NCBI GenBank assembly: GCA_932521035.1
Contig: OW051492.1
Location: 2,666,001 to 2,730,000, forward strand
Length of the DNA: 64,000 nucleotides
Direction: 5' to 3'
Origin: Oscheius dolichura
Taxonomy: Eukaryota; Nematoda; Chromadorea; Rhabditida; Rhabditidae
The notes below the pieces were generated by a model. The model had not been told where the DNA came from. It saw only the letters and a list, made by a program, of their open reading frames with translations, and did no database searches. The position numbers and the translations under genes were made by a program. Of this stretch, positions 53,290 through 61,897 are shown piece after piece. The stretch's first letter is position 1. Each line of letters opens with the position of its first letter.

Positions 53290-55086
53290 ATGGCTAGCCG
53301 CACTACTGCCGGAGGAATCGGATTCGCCGTTAGACAGAAGGTCAGTCAACTAACCCAAAAGCGCATCCTATCCTCTCTACATCATATCGTCTCAGTTTTA
53401 CTCACAATTCACAATCCATGGCCCTTTCTGCCTTTCTGGCTTGTTCTAGCCGTATCTAAAGGATCTTCCGGGATTTTTCCACCGGGATACGGGCATTCGG
53501 CTCCCAAAAACCTCCAAATACTGTAGAATACCACCTTGGCATATTTATAAACCCAAAATCCAATGAAAAACGCCTGGAAGATTCCTGAATATGGCTACTG
53601 GGCGCCCGTCTTCTTCGAGACCAGATTTTGTACAGTATCCCCTGAAAAATCCAAATTCCCCCCAAAAAAGATGGAGCGAAGAAGGAGAACTGATAGTGGC
53701 TACTAATTTCTGTCATTTCCAGCAAGACTCCAAATACAACGAGGACGAGGGCCACGCTCTCCTGGAATGGATCAAGAAGCTCTCCGGCGAGAACATCAAC
53801 ACCTCTGGTAGGTTCTATCCCTCCCTTTTCCTCTATCGTTTTCTCCGGGAAAAAGAGGAATGTAACATGTTTTCCTTTCCTCTGTTTACATTGTGTTTTT
53901 CTTCGCCCGCTATCGAATCATTTCCAGGTGACAGAGACAACTTCCTGAGGCTGCTCAAGGATGGAACCCTCCTCTGCAAGTGAGTCCCTTTTCGACGTTC
54001 ACACCTCCGGGTCGTAAACTGACCATCACCCGGTCAAATCCTCCCCCCGTTTACGATGCTCATCTGCTCGCTGGTCGTCAACATTTTTATTGTCTAGAAG
54101 CTTCGATAGCCTCCGGGTGCCAATCCATTTGTTTACGGCTCAAAAGAGGGAGGGAGGGAGGGACTGCGAGAGAGAAGTAGTGTAAAGTTGGGGGCATCTC
54201 TGAGCGGCGAACAGAAAAGAGGGGGTAAACAACGGCAGGAATCGCGAGGTCATTTTACGGATATTCTAGAGAATGAAAATAAACAGGAATGTTTCAGAAT
54301 GGCCAACGGTATTGAGCCCGGAATCGTTAAGAAGATCCAAAAGCCCACTGGTAACTTCCCATGCATGGAGAACATCAACGCCTTCGTCACGGCCGCCAAG
54401 AAGGTCAGCCCTCTTCCCTTCTGCTTTTTCTTTCAAGAACATACCGTAATCCATCAATTGGAAGTCCAAGAACCACTCTAATGTTTTAAATTCCATCTTT
54501 GGGCGGCCTTTTAATCGGAAAATGGCTTCCATTAGGGAAATGCGGTAGCTAAATTGGATCCTTTTGAGGATCAACATTTACTTGACCAAATGACCCATGT
54601 ATTAATCCAAACAGTCCTTTAAATAATTCACCTCCTTTTCCAGTTCGGAGTCGCCACCGAGGAGACCTTCCAAGCCGTCGATCTCTTCGAGGCCCGTGAC
54701 CTCTTCTCCGTCGTCGTCACCCTCCTGTCTCTTGGCCGCATCGTAAGTCTTTCTCTCCTTCTTTTCCTCCATATTTTGATTTTCATTATACTACCAGTTT
54801 AAAATTCATTAAAACTAGATAATAGATGCGTAATATTTCAGCTCCAAAAGCAGGGAAAGAGCCATCCTTTCTAATTTCCTTAGCCACTAATCATTAAATC
54901 CATCGTCCACCGATCCGCCTCTTCTCCAGCCGGGTGAAGGTTAGTTTTAATCCTGATCTATTTTACTAAAACTCTCTCCATTCAATTCTAACAGTTAAAT
55001 CAAACCAATCCCCCTTAAGATATATACAGTAACCGATCTAATCTCCTCGTTTTCAGCTCGAGAAGCAGGGCAAGCCCCATCCGTGA
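53290..55086 (+). CDS. Calponin-homology (MP20/transgelin-like) muscle protein
   Basis: Constitutive exons 53290-53340, 53723-53807, 53928-53979, 54299-54403 (A at 54298 completes the split Lys codon) and 54644-54742. The product is about 140 residues with one type-3 CH domain: [66 protein letters not shown] proteins of this class bind actin in muscle and cytoskeleton. There are two alternative last exons, each after TTTCAG: 54842-54874 ([10 protein letters not shown]) and 55057-55086 (LEKQGKPHP). They are clearly tandem copies of each other. Strong codon bias (GTC, CTC, GCC) suggests high expression. Confidence 0.85.
54842..54874 (+). other. Alternative terminal exon a of calponin-like gene
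   Basis: CTC CAA AAG CAG GGA then stop after CCT TTC. It keeps the frame of exon 5 and would replace Glu by Gln and Pro by Ser in the tail, adding one Phe. Codons are less biased than in exon b, and there is no obvious AATAAA before exon b. Confidence 0.55.
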
Positions 55087-55843
55087 TCATTCTTCACCCA
55101 CCACCAATTTGTGTGTATAATTCAATTCAACTACAATCTTCTTCTCTTCTCCCCATTTCATTTCAATTCCTTATTTTAATAAACATTTTTGCCGGCGAAT
55201 ATAGAAGGAGAGATCGCTGTATTTTTGCCCATCGTCTATTGGAGTCGTGAGGATTGTTCCCAGCGTCTTCCGCCATGGTGGAAAAATCCAAAGCATCTCT
55301 ATTCAGAATCCCCACTTCCGAATATCTATTCAGCGTTGAATATTCGAGAACGATCCATTTGAGTACAATTCGGAGTAAATGAGGCTACCGTAACCCAGGA
55401 TAACGAGTAGGATTCTTGTTAAAGTAAGACAAAAAAGTCCAACTCTAAAGCCTTCTCGGCTCATCTTTCGTCCATTTATTAATTGCTGTCTGCCGTCTGC
55501 TCCAAGTTCCACGATAACTTCAAAGTGTTCTCGAGAAACCCGATTTCATCATTTGGTGCAACTTCACTACTCGAAATTCCTAATGAATAGGACAAAATAA
55601 AATAGGAAGTGTAGACTGAGTGGGTCCGCGATGTACTCCAAGACGTTTTGAGAGAGCCAAACCAGCCAAATTTTGAGCTGATCTGCGATTTTGTAGAGCG
55701 TTCATAGATGAATTCGGTGTTACATCCACAAAAATAAGTTCTGAATATTGATAAACAGTCCTCAGTTTTTGATAAAGTGTGCTTCACCGTCCTCTCGTGC
55801 TCTTATCAGAGTGGAAATTGACTGGTTCACTTCTCTCGTCTTC
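55087..55843. other. Intergenic; calponin-like 3' UTR then nothing recognised
   Basis: AATAAA at 55178 is a likely poly(A) signal. No exon chain after it. Confidence 0.4.
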
Positions 55844-56179
55844 ATGAATCAACCTTCCACCTTTACTCCCTCCAACCATATTCCCTCTGCTCCCGAGCTA
55901 GAAAACGACTATGACGAAATTTACAATCAACCGGCTGCTCCAATTCACCGACCTTCCAGTATATCGCAAGAGAAACAGACCGTCATAATTATCCGGGAGA
56001 AGTGCTGTTGTGGGCAGCATAGCATAGGTCCCGAGCAGAAGTTGTCAACACCAGGTAGAGGGCCGTTTTGATTTCTTGATTTGTGCACTCTTTTAGGCGA
56101 AAAGTGCAGTCATTCTGATAAAGAACACGGCTGGTGGTGTCGGCAGAAGAAATTCATTAACGCTGTTTTTGGCCATTGA
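55844..56179 (+). CDS. Small Cys/Pro-containing protein (97 aa)
   Basis: Two exons (55844-56054, 56097-56179), phase 1. MNQPSTFTPSNHIPSAPE opening, acidic stretch, then a hydrophobic-basic-cysteine segment (TVIIIREKCCCGQHS) and a cysteine/tryptophan tail (KCSHSDKEHGWWC). No membrane helix or signal peptide. Exon layout is as in the small membrane proteins nearby. Function unknown; the clustered cysteines might be lipid- or metal-bound. Confidence 0.55.
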
Positions 56180-56522
56180 TTGATATCGGGCGTCTTCCTC
56201 AAACACTGCCAACCCCCCTCAAAAATGGTCTCACAACGAACTGTCGTCTATTCTTACGAAGTAAAGCTCTCTCTGTCTGGCACCATCTTTCCCTTTTAAC
56301 CCCGGTATAAAGACCACAGCCCCGGCCAGCTGTTGTCCTCTTCTCTCTCCCTTGACTCGATGGGAGAGGTTGTAATAATTGGGAGCACGGCAAAAACAAA
56401 GTGCCCCCGGCTGCAGGTGGACAGCGGGGGAAGCGGGACGGGGAGAAAGATCTTCGGATTGAGATCTTTATTCAAGGGGGGCATTATGCACAGAACACAT
56501 CGAATAAAAACGATTAACATCA

Positions 56523-56883
56523 TTAAAAAGAGGTCCCTCCCATAATCCTGGTTCTTGTCCTGTCGTAGACGGCCTTCACTTCGATATTGCCCATAATGAC
56601 CAGGATAGAGCAGACAATTAACAGGATTATAAGAAGGGAGGCGAAGACGAGGAAGAAGTAACGATAATACCGCATGGATCGCTCTTGCCTCTCTGAAAAA
56701 AGGTCCTACAACGAAAATAAACCCAAACTAACGCAATTCCTCATAATACGGGCCATTTGGATGGATCAAAGTATCCCGATTTATAGTAGCCAGAAGCTTG
56801 TTCAACGACTGTGAATATAGAGGACTAGAAGTGAGGTTAGACGGCTCGTCGTCGGAGAAATCACTATACGAGGGGGAATTCAT
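56523..56883 (-). CDS. Small single-pass membrane protein (106 aa)
   Basis: Two exons (56733-56883, 56523-56692), phase 1. Ser/acidic N-terminal half (MNSPSYSDFSDDEPSN), then in exon 2 a basic/aromatic lead and one long membrane helix (YFFLVFASLLIILLIVCSIL) with a basic C-terminal tail (VYDRTRTRIMGG). It resembles the 78-aa protein at 50723 in layout, not in sequence. Confidence 0.65.
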
Positions 56884-57519
56884 AGCGAAAAATAGAGAAA
56901 CAGACTGCTCAGCTGGCAGAAAAGACCATTTATGGAAACGTAAACTGACTGATAAGGAGGGCGAAGGTGCGTCACGGGGTGGTGACTCCCTGCGGGAAAA
57001 GACAGACCGGGGAGAGGGGAGATCAGCAACAGGTGGATGTTGTAGTTCGAACTTGAGAAGAAAAGGTGAGACAGAGTTTAGCCTTGTTCTTGTTGTTAGC
57101 CTAAGGCTGCATGGGAACTAGGTTTATAGGACCCGACGGGAAATAGAAGGCAAAACGGCCCCATAAAAAGTTGCACTACCTTACGTGCGCTAGTTAGAGG
57201 ATCGCCTGAAAAAAATTCACGACATAAATTCAACTTTCCAGTCGGGACTCAAAAATTTTTGGCAGCCATTTTAAAGTTTGTCAAAACCCGGTTTGTGTCT
57301 CAACAAATAACAGTTCAATTTCATAGCGGCAGATTTAAACAAGTTACGCTCGTTCATATCTTTCTTTCTGAAGTACCACGAGACAAAAACACTCATCCAT
57401 TCATCTGTATCCAGGCGCAAACAGTGATCTTTCGCATTGAATACTAGAATGCCCCATGAATAATGCCGATGAAAGATACACTTCCTTCTAGAGTTTATTT
57501 ACCCGTTTATTCGTGTGTA

Positions 57520-59181
57520 TCACATTTTCGTCACAACCGTAGACATTCGATCACGTACAGAAGAAGAAGAGACCTCATTGAGGCGGAAGAGAAAGCAGCG
57601 CAGCACGGCCCGCCGGTAGTAGTCATTGACGAAGATCATCGTCAGGACACCAAGTGACGGACTGGCACCGAAGATACAAGCAGCTATTGTGATGATATCT
57701 AAACTTTTTCAATAGAAATAAACGGCTACAGTATCACTTTGTCCAACGTTCGAAAGCAGGCCAATACCAATGAATGTAATAGAGCCACTGAAGACCGTAA
57801 AATAGATGGTTATTTGGGCTATTAGCGTTTTTAGAAGGTTCCATTGCAAGACGGCAGTTCTTTTCGAGGCCTTGCTCCGAAATTCTGCCAATAGACTCAT
57901 AGTACAGAAGAGAACGGGACTGATGATGGCGAAGGGAATGAAACAGGCGAGACAGACGTAGGTTAAAAAGGTTATCAGGAAAGTGTCTTTAAACGAAAAA
58001 CGGAATACTGTAGTCCGGCTATCCCAGAGATATGCTGTCACGTAGCCGAATTCCTAAAAATGAGTGGATTACTGTAGGAAAGATGATAAGCGCGCTTCAT
58101 TTCTTGCTGGGATACGGTAGTCAAAAACTCACCTCAAAGAATTGATGTTTAATCTGATCCTGATTCTGTGATCCTTCGAAATAACCAATAAAAAAGGCAG
58201 GAATATAAGACGTGAACGAAAACCCGTAGAAGAAATAGGATAGCCCCTTGCGGCGGAAGAAATGACCCGTGGGGAGGAGCACCTCGATACGGTAATAGAA
58301 CAGAGCCAGGCTGTAGCTGCTTATCCCTGAAGCAGTACACTTTTTAGCCGATAAATATCCCTCTAGTCCTCGTTATTTTGAGCTCCCATATGAATAACCA
58401 AGCGTCTAATTTCCGAACGGATGAATGTTTCCCGTTTCCATCGGGAGAATAGAAATGACCCGGTGCATATGAACTTATCTAATTCATATGATATGGAGGG
58501 GAAAGAAAAGTGGATGTCAAACATTAAAAAAATGGATAAAAGGCACAAATTTGAACGAAAGTTGTTCAAAGAACCATAAAATGTCATAACGCGTCTTTTC
58601 AGTTCAAGATACCGCATACTACCAACACATGAAGCTAAAAACAAACCCTGTGAGCAAATGAACAGCATAGAAAGTTGAATAGAAGGAGGAATACCAATGC
58701 CCGAAGCGAATCCAGCCGAGTAAATGGCTGCTCTGTATGGGGTAATAAACAACGGAGCGGATGAATAGGCGAACAGGTGCATACCGAAGGAACTGAACTT
58801 CTTTTCTCTAGAGTCCGTTACTAACGGATATGTCACGGGATTTAAAGGTCTGTCGCGCCTCCGCTGTGGGACCAGCCTTCGTTAAATCTGGTCCCACAGC
58901 AGAGATACGCAGCGGAATTTGAGCCTGTGACATATCCGTTGACAACGGATTATATTCTAACAAAGAGAGAAAACTTACAATGTGATCATTAGGATATACA
59001 GTCTCTTGAAACTCATCTTGGTACCAGTTGGACTCATCCACCAGATACAGTAATACCCCAACAGGAAAATGAATATCCCTATGACAAAATAGACCCGGGT
59101 ATAGATGAGGAAGAACCAAGGAGCTGGATCGAAATCATCTTCCAGGAGAGCGGCAGCCTGTTGGGCATAGTCAGGGATCAT
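57520..59181 (-). CDS. Nematode serpentine (7TM) chemoreceptor-like protein
   Basis: Minus-strand exons: 58979-59181 (MIPDYAQQAAALL, TM1 with WFFLIYTRVYFVIGIFIF), exon from 58807 (TM2-TM3, SIQLSMLFICSQGLFL), then about 58340-58136 (SLALFYYRIEVLLPTGHFF, TM4), then 58054 to about 57744 (TM5 and TM6, TFLTYVCLACFIPFAII) and a last exon to TGA 57520 (IAACIFGASPSLGVLTMIFV, TM7). FYYR and ASPSLG-type features resemble nematode str/srh/srd-class chemoreceptors, but I cannot assign the subfamily. Exons 1-2 and the last junction are secure in phase; the 2-3 junction is not fully resolved. A MITE occupies intron 1, and its terminal base helps form the acceptor AG. Confidence 0.72.
58809..58954. mobile_element. 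TATAGTCC MITE in receptor intron 1
   Basis: TAGAGTCCGTTACTAACGG, then ATATGTCACGGGA; interior CCTCCGCTGTGGGACCAGCC / TGGTCCCACAGCAGAG; right end GACATATCCGTTGACAACGG, then ATTATA. Second subfamily, same as 31851-31995. Confidence 0.78.
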
Positions 59182-59739
59182 TATTAGCCACCCCTTCGAA
59201 GAAGACCCGAGGGATGAATTGATAATAATTTATGGTCGGAATGATGTTTCAATCAGCTGAATATTTTAAATTTCCGCTCGAATAGATAGAGAAGAAAGAG
59301 GGGGTGACCGGCAACGTCAGGTGTAGAAGGAAACAAAAGGGGAAAATGAAGACAGTTTGGAGGCTTTTCAAGGGTAAAAGGGTGGGGAAGTGGAAGAAAG
59401 TTGTGCGTAGGGCTTTAGAAAAGAAAAATAGACAGGGAAAATGCGGTTAAAATGCGGAAGAACGGCAAAAAATAGTGGCATCCTAGTGGCAGACCGTAAG
59501 CGCGCCCTATTCTAACTCCAGAGCATTCTGAAAGGAAATTTTGGACAATATCATTGCATTTCCAGTGGTATTTGAGCGAAGTAGACTGAAAGCCATGGAA
59601 AAAAGAAGTAAACAAGATTTTCCATCTTCTGTTCTTTGAGAGCAAACAAGAACCGGTGGGTCTAAATTAAACTAAAAAAACAGGATGTACCCGTCGGAGT
59701 AGGTCATTGACCCGGAGTTTAGAGGATCACAAGGATACA

Positions 59740-60010
59740 TACATACATACATTTTATTTTTCTTCTGTTTGGGGGCAGAGGCGAGGAGGAAAAAGAACCC
59801 TAACCACCTCTATTATATACAATATACATTGAGTATTCTGTTTACCAATAAACATGGTTTTACATTTATCAGTAGAAAGGTGCAATTGTCTTACTGACAA
59901 CCATTTTGTTAGAGATTTAAGATCGTTTTCTAGGAGCGTTTGATAATTTTTATGACGGCTACTGAGTAATAATTTGAATATTTTTTTAAAAAATTTTTTT
60001 CTTTGCATAA
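59740..60010 (-). mobile_element. LINE reverse-transcriptase fragment
   Basis: A minus-strand open frame (60008-59754) contains LLENDLKSLTKWLSVRQL, then HLSTDKCKTMFIG. This matches the late reverse-transcriptase motif of non-LTR retrotransposons (NDLxxLxxW ... N/DKCKxMxxG). It then jumps to a 3' end (VRVLFPPRLCP) and ATGTATGTATG repeats, a typical LINE 3' tail. It is 5'-truncated and probably internally deleted, so not functional. Confidence 0.7.
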
Positions 60011-60252
60011 GTATAAAGAATCACAAATTTCACCTGTTTTTATTCACCTGGAAGCAATTTGCGTCAAGAAAGATCTTTTATAAGTTAATTCATCCTGTCG
60101 TCCATTCCAAAGAGATTATTCTAGGAAAACAGCAGAATGAATAGATGCCACTATGCGATTTGATTGGGGAAATTGAAGGGTCTAATTGGAAAGAATAGAT
60201 GTTTCCAATGGACTAGTGGAAGGCGGAAGTACATCAATGTATCCATATTTAT

Positions 60253-60838
60253 TCATCGAAGGCATTCAACTTTAGGCAAACAAGTAACCACACCTTTTCC
60301 AACCAACTCAACCTGCCACACATCTTCTGCCTGTACATTCGTCCTGATCGAGACCATCAGTTCAGTAGAAGCAGTCGCCTATATGGAAACATCAAACGCG
60401 GAATAGCCTAACGTACAATGAAATGAGTCCCATTCAGGTTGAACTCAATTTGGTAGAGGTAATTCCCATCGGGTAGGGCTTCTCCATTAGACGAGCCATT
60501 CACCGAAGATTGCGAATTTATGGCTTTGTAGTCAGCAACCGTCGTTTGCAATTCGAAACGAGTACTTCCCAGAAGCACATTATCGTTGTTATCTTTCAAA
60601 CTCAGGAAGAACTTTCCATCGGGCGGTGAACTGAAAAAAAGTTTTGGATGTTTAAAAAGGATGCCTGTTCATAATGCAGCCGACTCTCCACCACTCGTTG
60701 CGAACAAGCTCAATGTCCCAGAATGACTGTCGAAAATTATCTTGACATTCGCACTGAAATCTTGTGTTTGTCTGCCTACAGGTCACTTACCGAATACAAG
60801 AAGAACGGAGTTAGGAGCAGGGGCAGCATGCTCGCCAT
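60253..60838 (-). CDS. Secreted NEWW-family protein 5
   Basis: Four exons (60791-60838, 60665-60753, 60417-60630, 60253-60378), 158 residues. Signal peptide MASMLPLLLTPFFLYS; hallmark FWDIELVRNEWWRVGC; central beta-rich part (GKFFLSLKDNNDNVLLG); IEFNLNGTHFI before the last intron; final exon ATASTELMVSIRT ... VTCLPKVECLR. Intron phases are 0, 2, 0 as in other members. Intron 2 has a GC donor (AG/GCATCC). AATAAA overlaps the stop (TGAATAAATATGG). Separate from the 45-50 kb cluster and without its upstream motif that I can see. Confidence 0.72.
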
Positions 60839-61117
60839 TACTGACAACTACTGGGTTATGACAGCGCCTGGGAGACATCCTCATTCCGGGTTTCCACGGG
60901 TTTCCCGTTAGGCATTTTTAATTCGGATTGACAGGGATTTGCAGGAGTAGAGGACAACACGAGGAAATTGTTTTCCAGTCCCACAAAGTTCCCCTTCTCT
61001 CAGCCTGAAGAGTTTTAATACGGTACCTATTAGGTATCGGCAGGAACTTGACGAAGAGCCAAATTTTATACGGAAATCTTTTATTTATCGCCAAGTTGTT
61101 GGATTAATCAAGTTTAT

Positions 61118-61330
61118 TCAATCAGAACAATCAACTTTTGGCAAACAAGAGACCAAATCATTTCCTTTGGCGTTCAGGTTGACGTTCCATATGTCCTCTG
61201 GATTAACGGCCGTTCTCATCGCATAATTCCCATCCATTCAAGTCACTGGCCTGTAAAAACTGGCGAGTAGAGTATAAATAAGTTTAAAATTCACAAAGAA
61301 ATAAGATCCGTTGAGCTTGAGGGCTGTGTA
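61118..61330 (-). pseudogene. NEWW-family copy 6, 3' fragment with frameshift
   Basis: On the minus strand TALKLNGSYFF (end of exon 3), an intron ending TTTTTACAG, then ASDLNGW, a frame break, and MRTAVNPEDIWNVNL ... VSCLPKVDCSD to TGA at 61118. Exons 1 and 2 are absent. Confidence 0.65.
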
Positions 61331-61365
61331 GGTTCTTTCATGGATATGTAAACTATTTAAAACAG

Positions 61366-61497
61366 ATGAGTGATTTAAATGGATGGGTAATCGCAGTTAG
61401 AACGGACGTTCGACCAGATGAAATATGGAGCATTACCCTTCAAGCCAGTGGAACTGATCTTGTCTCTTGTTTAGCGACAATTGATTGTTCTCGTTGA
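61366..61497 (+). pseudogene. NEWW-family copy 7, isolated last exon
   Basis: After AAACAG, an open 43-codon exon MSDLNGWVIAVRTDVRPDE, then IWSITLQ ... VSCLATIDCSR, stop TGA and an overlapping AATAAAT. It aligns with the last exon of copies 5 and 6. No upstream exons on this strand. Copies 6 and 7 are convergent inversions of each other. Confidence 0.65.
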
Positions 61498-61814
61498 ATA
61501 AATTTATTGTTAAACATCTTCTTTTTGATCCCTCTCTGACCACCTGTCAGGTTAGATTTAATAATTAAGCTTGAAGGATGACCAGGATGCGTGGTCTCCC
61601 AGGTGCCGGCTGTCGTTTTAACTTTAGGCTGGCTTTTTGACTCGAGACCTATATCATTCGAAAGAGCGTAAAAAGTTATGGTAGGGATCGCTTTTAGATT
61701 TTACTCAATGATCTCCGTTACGGAGTAGCGACGCCAAGAAAGTTGGCTAAAATCGACGGAAATCGACAAAAACGGCCGTTGAAACGTGAACCCCGAAAGC
61801 AGCTTGTAAAAATG

Positions 61815-61897
61815 TGAAGCGGTGGCCTAGTGGATAATAGTCGAGGCTTTGAATCTTTTTGCGTTTTTTGATCTTGAGTTCGATCCCCCCATGGGCC
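61815..61897 (+). mobile_element. tRNA-derived SINE remnant
   Basis: A-box-like GGTGGCCTAGTGGATAA and B-box-like GAGTTCGATCC with a TTTTTGCGTTTTTTG insertion between them. Confidence 0.45.

Noticed and set aside
53591-53983. 130-residue frame across calponin-like exons 2 and 3
   Set aside because: It merges true exons with intron sequence. The GTAGGT donor and TTTCCAG acceptor define the real exons.
59740-59760. ACAT/TACA microsatellite as an independent feature
   Set aside because: It is the 3' tail of the LINE fragment read on the other strand.
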